From Undaria pinnatifida (lineage: Eukaryota > Sar > Phaeophyceae > Laminariales > Alariaceae), in assembly GCA_012845835.1 (NCBI GenBank), contig JABAKD010000012.1, positions 9,847,973 through 9,911,972 of the forward strand: a stretch of DNA of 64,000 nt, given 5' to 3'. The translations under genes and the position numbers were made by a program. Shown here one piece after another: positions 24,421-36,175 of the stretch; positions within the stretch are counted from its first letter, which is position 1; every line of letters starts with the position of its first letter. Below the pieces are notes generated by a model. The model saw nothing but the letters and a program-made list of their open reading frames with translations. It made no database searches and was not told where the DNA came from.

Positions 24421-26139
24421 GCTAGCTGAGGTATCATACATACGTAGCAGTTTTGATTGTTCTTCGAAAATCAATTTTTGGTGGAGAGGTCTTGAGCTCC
24501 CAAATTGAGGAAGAAAACTGCAGAAAAAACGTGGTGCACACTATATCGTAGCACGCGTCATTTATTTATTGTATTTACGCCAGAGACGTGCGATGACAGG
24601 GCAGGAATAATAATACCAGGTGAATAATAGCGCTTTTTAGCCGTTTTTTTTTTTTTTTTTGCAAGGACGGGGCCCGTCAACCGAATAATCATCGGAATGA
24701 ATCATCCCACGCCAGAGGTTGCACTCTTTGGGAGGGTACCTTACCGCTTTTTCCAGAAAGTGGTTGACATACCAGGTACTCTTTTAAATTATATATACCC
24801 AATAACCCCTAGCCCTAACCCAATGAAACGCAACCAACAATTGTATCGTAGGGTGAAACCCCTCTTGTCTCGTACACAGTGTGCGCCAAACCATCGTCTC
24901 GAAAAAGCGGTAAGCTCTTGACTGCTTTTTGGGCCAATCGTTGTTGACCGGTTGGGCTTCTCAAAAGCGTGGAACTACCGGTTAGTATATCGGTCGCTCC
25001 GGTGGCGTATCAGGTTATCCTCGAGCCTGGCATACGTCAGTTTCGTGAGTTCGAGCCCCGCCGAGTGCATACTCGTATAAATTCGTTGGGACTTTTTCTT
25101 GTGCACAAATTGACTTGCGGAAAGCGCGAGAGCGTGAGTTAGCAACACTCAACGAAAAATCGACGAGCAGTGGGATTGCTGAACCCTATGCGCGATAAAA
25201 ATTGAAGGCAAGAGCCGGGGGAGAAGGGACAACACCTGTGACCACGGCTTGTCCAGAAGCTAGAAAGTAGAAGCGTGAGAAGAAGAAAAAAAAAAAAATG
25301 GTCGTTGTACGAGCACACTTGGTTTAGGAACAGCGGACATAAATGTTGGCCGGGTTGCGCGAAGGAATGTCTTCGAAGTCTTGACAATGTTTCGGGTGAT
25401 GATGGATGATGATGGTGATATATTGATCCCCTCATGTTAGGAGCTCAGAAAATTCTTAGAATCTTCTGCACCCCTAGAGTGGGGTGGCTATATTAATAGC
25501 ATGTGCCTGTGACAAAGGGAGATGCACGCCACGTGGACAGTACGACGATAACGTGTGCTGCTGCAGGCTACGTATTCTCAAGCTGTCGACGACAACGCAG
25601 TTCTCGTCGGTTAGGTCGCTGCGTGCGTGGGTCCCGCCAGGGCCAATGCATATGGTGTTGCGCACTGCCATTCGGTAAGCGTATGAAGTGACAACGAGTG
25701 TAGATAAAGACAAACCCATAGGAGCCAATTCCAGATTCTTCGTGAACGAGACAGGACAAATAAATGCGATTGAGTTCCTTCGCCCGCCTCATCGAACAAC
25801 GACGTGTATCTCAGCACACACATCGATGCATCGATCGATCTAGATGCAGAAAAAATGACAGCCCGTTGGGGAAAAGCAAAATACAAAAAAAGAGCCAAAG
25901 AAAACCAAAGACGTTGTTAAAGTTTTCAGCCATGCGATCACTCCGTTCTCTCGACACCACGCCTCCCCCGATCACCTCCGCCTGAACCAAGCCACTCAAT
26001 ACAACCGCGGCGAAGTAACGGTGCTTCACAGCGGGGCGCCAGATACACCAAAATTAAAATGAAACAAAGGCGCTCACGTTAGCCAGGCACGCTTCTAGCA
26101 ATGCCCCCCCCCCTCCCCCGCGCGCCTGTAATACATAGC
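24421..26139. other. Spacer with a tRNA-like segment; no gene supported
   Basis: Holds a short telomere-like piece near 24,805-24,825 (CCCTAGCCCTAACCC), the tRNA-like stretch 25003-25075 and two TACCAGGTA-type sites (24770 exact). No exon chain was found on either strand. Confidence 0.45.
25003..25075 (+). repeat. tRNA-derived segment (A- and B-box-like)
   Basis: TGGCGTATCAGGT resembles an A box and GTGAGTTCGAGCCCCGCC a B box/T-arm, at a tRNA-like distance. The acceptor stem does not pair, so a working tRNA is unlikely; a tRNA-derived SINE head or a dead tRNA fits better. Confidence 0.45.
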
Positions 26140-26285
26140 AAAAACGTAATGAGGGCCGAAGGGTTGGATGTGCGTCTCTAATAGGAGTAAGACAGGTGCT
26201 TTGTCTCGAAATGGATGCATGGTCAAACGGTCAAAATAGCTAAGGCGAGCAACAAATGAGTAGCCCTCCCCCACTGCCCCCCCGC
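26140..26285 (+). mobile_element. LINE 3' end fragment with poly(C)-rich tail
   Basis: Matches the last part of the LINE at 42594-43995 and 62390-62967: TGCGTCTCTAATAGGAGTA, GGTGCTTTGTCTCG, GGATGCATGGTCAAACGG, GGCGAGCAACAAATGAGTA, then CCCTCCCCC-type tail. Severely 5' truncated. Confidence 0.8.
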
Positions 26286-26438
26286 CACGCCTCCATATCT
26301 CCACAACACCACGGCATTTAAGGTACGTGCAAGGGACTACCACGTACGAATAAACGACGACTTCAACGGCACTACGCCCGCAAGCGCGGGCAGCGAGCCA
26401 TGTCTTTCTGTATTCCGATCCTATGCCTAAGGAAAGCA

Positions 26439-29009
26439 TCACCAAAACCACCACTTACGACGCTGAGGCTTCTCTTCTCCCCCCCCCCCCGTCTCTGCCC
26501 CCGCCCCTGCTACGCCTCTTCCTGAAGACGCCGGGAGCGTTGTTCCCGGCTTCTTATTATTATTCCTGTTCTTACTGTTATCCGCAGGCGAGGCACCCGT
26601 CAGAGACAGAATTGACTCGGGTGAAGAAGTGGTTGAAGTTGATTTTGGGACGAAACCGAACTCTTGTATTTCCTGAGGGGTTGCGTGTCGTCGCTTCGGG
26701 CTGTAGTGGGCCCCCTTTCCCTTGTTCATGAGATTCCGCATGCGTTCCTCCTGCATTGAGTGGTTAGTTGGTGGGTTCGAGAAATGGTTCGGCTGTTGGC
26801 TGGTTCGGTGGTTTGTTCGGCCGTTGGTTGGTGAAGATTGACGGGTTTCTTCCTTGTTATCGTCCTTCCTCCCTAACTTTTTGGCCGTCCTTCCTTCCTA
26901 TTCATATCTTCCTTCCTTTCTACTCAAATCTTCCTTCCTTCCTTCCTTTCTTCCTCCCTTCCTTCTTTCCTTCTTTCCTTCCGTCCCATCTTCCTTCGTT
27001 CTTAACCTCTTCCTCTCCTCTCCTCGATCCCTGCCGTCATTCGGCTTTAATTTCCTTCCTCCCTCTGCCTATCTCTTCGCCCCACCTTCTTCTCTTCTCT
27101 CCTCCTCCCGCCCCCCTTCCCTCTCCCCCCCCTCCCTCCCCTCTTTCCTTTTCCCCCTTCCTCCCACCCTCCGCCCCTCCCTTCCCTCCCCCATTCCCTC
27201 ACTCGTTTCACTCCCTCACCTCTTTGGGATCATTTTCGTTAACGCGCCGGAAGAACTCCTTCATGCGGTCGTCCACCTCACGGCTTGATCGCACCACCTA
27301 TGATAACACAGCGGTAGCGGTGGCAAGTGGCGGCCGCAAGTCAAGCCAACTTTCGTTGGAAAAAAACGAGAGATCGTCATCGCGTTATCCATCAATCAGC
27401 CGATCAGTCAAAATTTCAACTAATTAATCAACCCACCAATCAACCGATCAAATACCCTCAAATCAATCATCGTCGCAAAAAAAAAAAAACCGCAGAATCA
27501 CACAAGCACGCACAACAAGGGAGATGAACGACACAAACAAAATCACACAGCATGCAAGCACGCCGACTCGCATCTGGCATCCTCCTTCTGTATGCCGTCG
27601 CTGAGCAAACCCAGCAAGCGGTACAACACGCCTATCTAGTATACTTGTACAAGCATGCTAGCACGCCAACCCACATCTGGCAACTCCTTTCTGTACATCG
27701 TCGTTGCGCTCGTGTACCCAGCAACGATACTTGAACAACAATATACATGAGAAAACATGTATTTTACCAGAGGAGCACAACGAAAATAAAAATTAACAGC
27801 TCACCCACCTTTTTTATTAAGTAGACAGACAGGGGGGGAGGGTTCTAAGAACATTTTTTTCAAAGACTCATTTTTTTCTCGATTCACACAGAAATCACAA
27901 CGCTCCGATTGGTTTAATCCTTTTTCGATGTTTCCAGGACTACGGCACCGTTTTTTCTTTTCGTGTGTTCCCCTGATTTTACCTGAAAAAGAGTCAAGAC
28001 CGTACACACGCTTGTCCCGTCCTCCTGATTGTTAAACTCTTCGGGATTCAAGGGGGAAACCATGCCGAATACAGCACCAGCCACACCAACAAGCCCGGGA
28101 TAGCACCACCGTGCACATGCAAGCACGCCGACTCGTATCTCGCGACTGCTTTCTTATTAAACTTAATGAAGTAAACTACAGCTGTCAGATCGAGAATTTC
28201 GCCGAAACTCATCTTCGTAAGCTGTGTGTGACACTCCGATCACGTGTGTTACGGGGCTGTGTATGTCCTCATGAAGGATGTAGGTCGGCGGCAACCCTTA
28301 GCACTATTAGTAGCTGTTTTTGTATGTTGTCGATGAGCAAACCCAGAAACGACAAGCACGCCGATCCACGACTGGGAATTTCTGCTGTATGTTGTCGTTG
28401 CGTTCGTCCGCTCAGCAGCTGTACAACAAATCAAATATTAAAAAATAAACAAACTGAAGCAGTTAACACCGCACCCACGTTTGTCCCGCCCCCCGTGCTT
28501 TGGGACTCTAAAGAGGAAAATAGGTCGAAAAAAGTGAAGACTACAGCATCGACCACACCAAGTAGTCACGGTTAGCACAAGCACGAAAGCACGCCGACGC
28601 ATGTCTGGCAACTCCTTCTGTATGGTGTCGCTGAGCAAACCAAGAAACGGCAAGACAACACTACACATTCACGCACGCACGTCGACCCACGTCCGGCAAC
28701 TCCTTCTGTGTGTTATCATGTTATTGGATTTCAGCACCATTGTGAGGCAGTTTAGAGTCTAGTTATCTTAACAATGTTTTAATTGAGCTTGTGATCGAGC
28801 GAAAATCAAGCAATGACGCAACAAAACTACACAAGCACGCAAGCAAGCCGACCTACATCTGGGAACTCCTTCTGTATGTTGGCGTTCAGCTCGTCTTCCG
28901 AGGCAAAGTCGAGGGTGAAGTAGTAGCAGACACCCCCGATGAGACACAGAGCCGCCGGAGACACTAACGCCGCGGGAACGCGGAACTTGGGTATCCTTGA
29001 GCCAGACAT
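26439..29009 (-). CDS. Small single-pass membrane protein, unrecognised, four exons
   Basis: Exons on the minus strand: 29009-28857 (ATG at 29009), 28036-27983, 27297-27220, 26750-26439 (TGA). All junctions are GT-AG and all are phase 0, giving 198 residues. The N-terminus has a basic start (SGSRIPKFRVP) then a hydrophobic segment at about residues 14-33 (ALVSPAALCLIGGVCYYFTL), so it is probably a signal-anchor. Next come an acidic linker (EDELNANIQKEFP), a charged helix (EVDDRMKEFFRRVNENDPK), a basic patch (NKGKGAHYSPKRRH) and a Ser/Gly-rich tail ending KWWFW. I do not recognise the family. The start codon follows GCAGAGCAG directly, so it may lie just behind a 5'-UTR intron. Exon 2 is the least certain: a longer version including GLVGVAGAV would keep the frame but lacks an AG acceptor. 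Introns 1 and 2 contain many decayed exon-edge copies. Confidence 0.7.
26880..27219 (+). repeat. (TTCC)n/(CCT)n pyrimidine-rich tract
   Basis: Low-complexity T/C-rich sequence in intron 3 of the minus-strand gene; on the gene's own strand it is polypurine. Confidence 0.85.
27545..28725 (-). repeat. Multiple decayed copies of exon 1 end and exon 2 of the membrane-protein gene
   Basis: The 3' end of exon 1 with its donor (28840-28895, minus strand) recurs, diverged, at about 28672-28716, 28590-28640, 28345-28395, 28112-28155, 27655-27715 and 27548-27605. On the + strand each shows AAGCACGCCGAC-CATCTGGCAACTCCTTCTGTATG with changes. A diverged copy of the exon 2 acceptor and exon lies at 28485-28567 (true site 28000-28090). 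The copies fill introns 1 and 2, so the unit has been reduplicated across an exon. Confidence 0.8.
28179..28235 (-). repeat. Short hairpin repeat, copy 4
   Basis: Read on the minus strand: GTGTCACACACAGCTTACG, AAGATGAGTTTCGGCG, TCGATCTGACAGC. Same family as 649-710, embedded in the exon-copy region of the membrane-protein gene. Confidence 0.65.
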
Positions 29010-29744
29010 CTGCTCTGCCCTTCCCCGCCTCCCTTGCCTGGCCCCTAGGTCCCTCTCTCCCTTTCCCTGTCTGCTTCTCGTTTCTCTTCCCCCCTTGCTT
29101 TCGCCTTCTCTTTCCCTGGCTCTCTCCTGCTCCCTCCCTCTTCTTCTCTCTCCTCCTGTCCCTCCCCCTGTCTGTTTGTGTATCCCCCCCCCCCCGTCTC
29201 CGCTCCCCTTCCTTTCCCTCTTTCGTTCCAGGGGAGGCTCCCGCCGTGGACACCGCTGCGCAAGCCCTTTATTAGTGTTTCTCCTAGAGCCGCTTTTATT
29301 GTACTCGTGAACACGTTTGCTGGAAAGAAAGGGGGGCAATAAAAATAACAAGAACAGTGTAAACGAAGATCAACACCAAGAAGAAGATCAAGAACAGCCT
29401 AGGGAACACGGGCTGCCGCATCCTTGCTTGATGACCATGACATAATCGACCATTTATGGAGCTGCTGTTATCGACGATTATAGAGTTCTGGGCGGTGAGT
29501 TCCCCGTCCTACCTACCTTCCTCTCCCCCCTCCCTTTCTTGCTCCCCTCCCCCCCTCCATCCGTCCCTGCTTCCCTCCCCCCCTCCCTCCCTCCTTGATT
29601 CACTTCCCCGCCCCCCCCCCGCCCTATTCCCCGCCCCCCGCGCGGTGCCCATGCCCTTGGCACGAAATCATCAACGTATGCGATATTGGTGTGGCGTATG
29701 ATACTTCCAAGATTGTGTTCTGTAGGGTACATACAAACCATACC

Positions 29745-30130
29745 CGGGGTATTTACGCGGGGTATTACCCTACAAAGAACTTGTGTAAGTCCTGTAGGGC
29801 ATTCATGCCCGTACCCGGAACTTCTGGAAGTTCTGTACGAGATTCATACCCGTACCCGGAGCTTCTGGAAGTTCTGTACGCCCGTGGACACAATACCCGG
29901 GGTACGGGTACCGCATGTTTTGTACCCGCTCGGAACTTCTGTGAGTTTTGTACGCCTGTGCTACAATACCCGGAACTTCTGGAAGTTCTGTGAGACATCC
30001 GTACCCGTACCCGGAACTTCTGGAAGTTCTGTGAGATCCTCATACCCTTACCCGGAACCTCTGTGACTCCTGTACGACTGTGGCAATACCCGGGGTACGG
30101 GTATACCTTCGTTACAATACCCGGGGAGCT
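29745..30130 (+). repeat. Palindrome-rich repeat block 1 (GAACTTCTGGAAGTTC)
   Basis: Irregular units of about 45-65 bp built from TACCCGTACCCGGAACTTC, TGGAAGTTCTGTACG and AATACCCGGGGTACGGGTA. GAACTTC-TG-GAAGTTC and TACCCG/CGGGTA are inverted repeats, so the RNA or single-stranded DNA would form strings of small hairpins. Confidence 0.85.
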
Positions 30131-30837
30131 CTGTATTCATTCAGGTTTAATCCGAAAGTTTAATATGCATTAATTAGGATGTCATGTTTTTATCAGTCAC
30201 ACATAAAACCAACACCAAACACAGCGGCAGTACGTATCATACAATAAGAGCGCCTGTTGATATTCCTTTCGTTTCTAAGGGCACGTATTAACGTATTAAC
30301 GGAAAACACTTTTGAATCGAAATAATTATTTTTCATGAATCGAACTGAATTCGATTCGATATGGTTGAAACATACGATTTTTTTCCTCCTATCGGGAAAC
30401 CACGTACCAGGTATTGCGTATTGTCCATCTTTTTCTTTGTCCCGATCGAAATAACGCAGATCTCGCTATCATCCAAGTCTTGAACTATTCTCTGTGTTTT
30501 CGGTGGCTTCGCTTCTTATTTGTCGTGCGTGACACTTGGCTTATCGAGCTAGTGGAAAAATTCGGCTTGCGACCGCCATTATTTTGTTTGAGGGGCCACA
30601 GCCGGGGTACGCCATGGTATGATCTGTGTTACAGAACAACAGTAGTAGTAGACGTGAGCGCAGCTGTTGCCCCGTTCGGCACTCGTTGAGGTTCACGGCT
30701 TATCGCCTCGGTGGTGGCTGTCGAAAGCCCTCAAAGCTACGACGGATTGCCTCGGGGACGTTGGCCCAGTTAGGGTGTGCCATGCAAGCTCGATGGAATC
30801 CTCCACTTCAAATCGATCTCCTTCCCCGAGGCCGTGT

Positions 30838-31290
30838 ATTTACCCGGGCTTTACCCGTACCCGGAACTTCTGTATGTTCTACAAGATATTCATACCCGAA
30901 CCCGGAACTTCTGTAAGTTCTGTACGTCAGTGCCACAAATACCCGGGGTACGGGTACAGCATTTTCATACCTGCCCGGAACTTCTGTAAGTTATGTGCGC
31001 CTCTGCCACAATAACCGAAACTTCTGGACGCTCTGTAAGACTTTCATACCCGTACCCGCAACTTCTGGGTGTTCTGTAATACTTCATACCCGTACCCGGA
31101 ATTTCTGTGGGGTCTGTACGACCCGTCTCACAATACCCGGGGTACGGGTACAGCATGTTTTGTACCCACCCGGAACTATGTGAGTTATGCACGTCCGTGC
31201 CACAATACCCGGGACTTCTGCGAGTTCTGTAACATTTCCGTACCCGTACCCGAAACTTCTGGAAGTTCTGTAAGACTCCCATACCCTTAC
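30838..31290 (+). repeat. Palindrome-rich repeat block 2
   Basis: The same units as block 1, about 700 bp further on, again mixing CCCGGAACTTCTGTAAGTT with ACCCGGGGTACGGGTACAGC. The two blocks share longer phrases such as TACAGCATGTTTTGTACCC-type sequence. Confidence 0.85.
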
Positions 31291-33677
31291 CCGGATTCCA
31301 CAAACCCTACAAAACATCACCTTGGAAATACTTCCATCATTCCATTATTCCATAATTGCAATATTTCCATGATTCCATCCTTTTCGAGAGCAAAAAAACT
31401 ACAAACGGGGAGGCACTCAACGGCAAAGACGTCGGTTTACGGTCATGCGTCACAATCAGCGGTCCGTGACGCCGTAACGTCACGTAGCGTTTTTTTGCCG
31501 TTCCCAGTGACTTTAGTCCTGGGTGCTGTCAGAGAGTTTCGGCACAACCACAGGCGTTCTCGCAGGTGCGAGCAGCACTACTGCTGTACGTGTAGCAGCC
31601 GCAGCATAAGCACTGTAGTTCTCATAATTCTGAAGCGTACGCGTTCATTTACCGAGCAGAAGCCAGCCTGTCTCAAGAATACTGCCGTTACGACTTACTC
31701 ACAGGAGAAGGGTAGGACGGGAGTTGCGAATAAAACGTGAAACATCACCGTCTACGAAGCGCTCTATTAACAATAAGGAGAAGCCTGGGTGCGTTGCCAG
31801 CTGAACCTTCTCGGTCGCGACAGCAGTTTTCACATAGTGAGTTACACTTCCAACCCGTGAAACGTCATCAGCAGCAGCACAGCAGCCAACAATATTACAT
31901 TCGTGCGTGTGCAGCAGTACAGTTTAGTATGCCCCGTACTGCTGTGCAGCATGCCGGCGGTTTAGGCGGACTCCTGACTACGCAAGCAAGGCTGCAGGAG
32001 GCGTGGAACGAAAGCTGACCGCTGTAGGTTTCCACTTGGTTGTTAGTCGAATCATAATCTATAAACCTACCCACGCACCTATTGCACCCAGAACCTAGCC
32101 AGCAACGTGCCTTTTTCACCAGCACAACGAGCTATACCACTTCCTTGAAGAGACAAGCACTGGCTCGAACCCTGAGCAAGAAAAGCTGAAGCTAGCTGAA
32201 GCGCACACTGAACACGCAGCTAAAATCGATCAACAACAATACCCGTTGTAACACCGCCTAAGCATCTCCTGGAACTCCTACAATTTTTCTGAGACAAAAA
32301 CCAAAATCCTTTTGCTTCGCAGACAGAGCACGGTTATTCCGGATGCCATAGATGCGCTACGCTTGAGGAGCGGCATGGACATCGATCCACTCCCTTCAAT
32401 TGAACCGCGAGCACTCAGGCTGGGACTGGAACATAGAATACAGCCAACATCGACCAACAATAGTCCCCGCCATAATACCGCCTGCCAACCATTCGTAACT
32501 CCCATATTTTTTTCTCGCGAAAATCCTTCTGCTTCCACCACGGCGAGACAGAGTCATTGCTCCGAAGGGGATAGGTGGTTGCTGTGCTTGAGGAGAGGCG
32601 TGGACTAGTCCCGGTGGTGGAGCGATTCGATATTCCGCGATTCGTGACAGGAAGAGAGGGCGAGCGAGAGCGAGCGAACGAGCAAGCAAGCAAGAGAGGC
32701 ACTAGGGCAGAACGGACAAGGATTTCCTCCTGTCAGTGGTTCAAAGCCTGTGGGGTGAAGTTTGGAACACCCTCTGTACTCGTGAGCCCAAAAAGGAACC
32801 ATCACACAGGGCAGCGCCGAGGTCTTGCCTACGCGGGGGGAGAGACGGGGCGGGAGACCAAGCAGTTTTGGTTGGGTAGGACGTAAAGCTCTGTGGCTAG
32901 CGTGCTGCTTGCATCTTGGCGCACACAAGGGTGGACTTTGCTTGCTGACCAAAGAAGGTGCGATACATCATCACGTGGTCCATTGCACTCTCCTTTGATG
33001 TGCCCGCCTACAGCAGTAGTATCAGTTAAGGTCGACATACATGATGTTCCGTGTTGATCACATCTTTCTTCTGGACGCTTGCGTCGATTGTTGCCTCGCA
33101 ATGTTGATGTTTTTGTGTTTTCTGGCCGTGTTTTCCTGTCCATGCATGGCCGTGTTGTCCTGTCCATGCGTGGCCGTGTTGTGCCGTGTTGTCTTGTCCA
33201 TGCATGGCCATGTTGTCCCGTCCGCGCCAAGCCCATCCTGTCTCCTGCCCGCAACCGCGCCATTGGCCAGGCGGTTCACCGACGTCCCCCATCGTCGTCC
33301 TGTCAGAACAAGCTTTCGAGGGATGCGCGTGCATACGATACGACGTAGATGCAATCTGTAGCACTACACCAGCAGCAGTTTCGATTTGCCTCCAAACTCC
33401 AAAATTTGATGCACAACAGCGAATACAGGAAATCACCGATGTGGGTGTTCTTTACTTTCCACCCACCTACGTGCAGCACAGCCAGTGTCCTTGCCGATGC
33501 GTCCTACGTGGCGAGACGAGCTCTGTAATATCGAACAAGGCAGAGATATGTACACATTGTAAATACAGCAAGGTGTTTGGGCCATGCAATGCCGGTAGCG
33601 CCGGTGGTCTATTAATTGTGGTTACCCTCCGAATGCCACTATTCATTACTTGTAGTAAAAATGAAAACATACACTTC

Positions 33678-33742
33678 AGCTGTGAGATCGACCAAAAAGT
33701 TGTTTTTGGTCAAAACTCAGCTTTGCAAGCTGCGTGTGATAC
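33678..33742 (-). repeat. Short hairpin repeat, copy 5 (best palindrome)
   Basis: On the minus strand: GTATCACACGCAGCTTGCAA, AGCTGAGTTTTGACCAAAAA, CAACTTTTTGGTCGATCTCA. The arms TTGACCAAAAA and TTTTTGGTCGA pair almost perfectly, making this the clearest hairpin of the family. Confidence 0.85.
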
Positions 33743-35892
33743 TTAGATATTAATAAAGTTGGTTCTGGGGTTCGAATCCCACGCGGGTGGGACTTTTGCC
33801 CCTGATTTACTCAAAAGTCCCGTCCCCAGCAGCCAGGAAGAACAACTGGATTGAAACAAGACGGCAAGACAAAGCCTTAGACTAGAGACGGCCATCAACG
33901 ATTTAATAGCAACAAAGCAGATAACACCACCCAACCAACGTAGGGGGCAGCAACCATACCGGGTTCCGAATGCGCCTAGTTTTAAGATGTACGAGCATTG
34001 CCGCATGGTCTACCTACCACCTGCCACCTGCGTACTGTTTCTGACGACAACAGTAGTAGTGGTGTCCATACCGCCATGACTTCCCCCGTACCCCGTGCCC
34101 AATGCGAGAACCAACCTAAAAAATTACAGCAAGAAAAAAACACGGCAACACAGCGAATGACACCGCCCAGCCGGCGTCGGGGCAGCACCCTAACTGGGTT
34201 CCGAATGCAACGACTTTTATTGGAGGGTGATGAGCACTTCTTCCTGGTCTGTCCTCTGCTTACTATATACCAGGTACTATGTCTACGACGGCGGGGTCTA
34301 TACCGGCATCATCGCCTCCACATGCTGGGTACCCCAAGGGAATAGAAAGGGCAAAGAAGAACAAAAAAAGGGACAAAGAAAGGGACAAAAGGGATGAAAG
34401 GGAAAACCGATTCCGCAAGAACCAGCATACCGGCGGCGGTGGTAGTTCCGCAGTATAGGTCGGCAGTGAGGGGGATGGAGCAGATGATCTAAAAAACAAA
34501 ACGCAAGGTAGTCGCAGTAGTTTGAAGTTTCGTCGACAGATTCTAACTACTACTGACTATTCGACCTGGTCCCTTGCTACCCTGCCTGCCGACAAACTCA
34601 CTCTATTCATTATTTCACATATAATATCGCATCGGGCGTACAACGTACCAGGTGCAGCGGTAGTACCGGGGCGTTTAGCACGCAAGATAACACATCCCCT
34701 ATCCCCTGGTATGAATTTCGGAGCAGATTTGCTCAAAACACAAGAAGGGAACACACTGCGAAGATCGAAGATTGCGGCTTTGGAAAGATCCACACCTCGG
34801 ACAGATCACGACCTACATAATGTAGATCATGTACAGTAGATCGATCCTATAGCTGCCGATGTGAGATGCTATGCAAGATATTCATATGTAGGGTTCAGAT
34901 TCATCCCAGGAAACATGCACCATGCAAATCGTACGGCTCCCGCCCGGCAACATGAGCTACACCATACAGGTATCCCCTGAAAAATCTAGGTGATCACATG
35001 GGGATGGATGATCTGTCCGAAACGTGGAAATGTGTCGTGAAGAGCTTACAATAGACCCTTCGCTCGGCGTTTGCGCTCTGTCCGTTGTATAGACAAAACC
35101 GGCTCTGAAAGTGTTCCAGAGCGTGTTGCTTGACGTGTTATGCGGACGGCCTACCTTCTGGGGGAGTTACAGCAGTAATCAGTACTTGCCTCATATACCT
35201 GCCCTATAATACGATTTGATGACGTGTGATTTACGGTCTTGTCACAGGAGAACAAATGTCGGGCGGCACCAAGCAAACGAAAAAAACGAATCCCGATGAG
35301 TGTAACGCTGGTACTGTACGTGCTGCTCTACCACTGCAGTGCTGATCGCGATGGAAGCTGAAACCAACTGCTGTAGATTCTGCTGTAGATTCACTCCGTT
35401 CGCCATCCATCCATCCACCCGTTAGTCGACAGCGCTGACTGACTGTTGGCTGAAGGTGCAAGCGAGATGATGAAGTGAGTTTCCTCTTTGTGTTCCCACG
35501 AGTATGATCCGAGTACACTGTAAGAGGCTGGTTTTTGTTTTTTCGTCGGCGGCCCTCCTCTTCCCCAACAGATCCCCCACGCCCCGAGCACCCCTGTGAC
35601 TTGTTAACGAACTTGCCCAACACCCTTCGTCAAAGTCTATCTTGGGCGTCGACCCAGACCCAACCCGACCCCAGCCCTAACGCTCTCCCTGACCATATTG
35701 CTAACCCCAACATGTTCGGGTCTCTAGGTCTGCAGGGGCGGTCGCGCGGCTCGGTTCTGCGAGCCCACCGCTTGTTTCGGTCCTGTTTTTCTATAACGAA
35801 CGGGCGGTCGAACGGCCATCCTCCACCAATCAGAGAGTCGTGTTGCAACAGTAAGTTTACAAGGTGGTGCTGTGCGTAGCCCCTCCCCCGCT

Positions 35893-35972
35893 CCGTCCCG
35901 GCATGGTAGGGATGCAAGGGTCTATGGCCTTACGACTAAGGCTATGGCTGAAATGATTGCACCCCCCCTCCC
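35893..35972 (+). mobile_element. SINE-like tail fragment
   Basis: CTCCGTCCCGGCATGGTAGG, GATGCAAGGGTCTATGGCC, TTACGACTAAGGCTATGGC then a C-rich end. Only the 3' tail of the family is present. Confidence 0.8.
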
Positions 35973-36065
35973 CCGCCTCCGCTCCCCTCCGTACGTATTT
36001 GTATAAACCGTAGTCGATCTTCCGTTCCCCTCGTACATATTGGTGGAAACCGTAACCGATCTTGC

Positions 36066-36175
36066 GGCTTGACGTCGGGATCTAATCGCTCGCATCTACC
36101 GCGCGCACCCGGCGGGAGCCGGCTTGACGCCGGGATCGAATCGCTCGCATCTACCACGCGCATCCGGTTGGAGCC
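36066..36175 (+). repeat. Tandem duplication, 55-bp unit
   Basis: GGCTTGACG(T/C)CGGGATC and AATCGCTCGCATCTACC recur at 36066 and 36121 with a few differences. Confidence 0.9.

Noticed and set aside
28037-28126. Longer exon 2 of the membrane-protein gene containing GLVGVAGAVFGMVSPLNPEE
   Set aside because: No AG acceptor lies at its start, and the decayed copy at 28485-28567 shows the acceptor at the position used here.
33186-33746. 186-codon open frame
   Set aside because: Starts in a minisatellite and ends inside the hairpin repeat at 33678-33742; no domain and no splice context.
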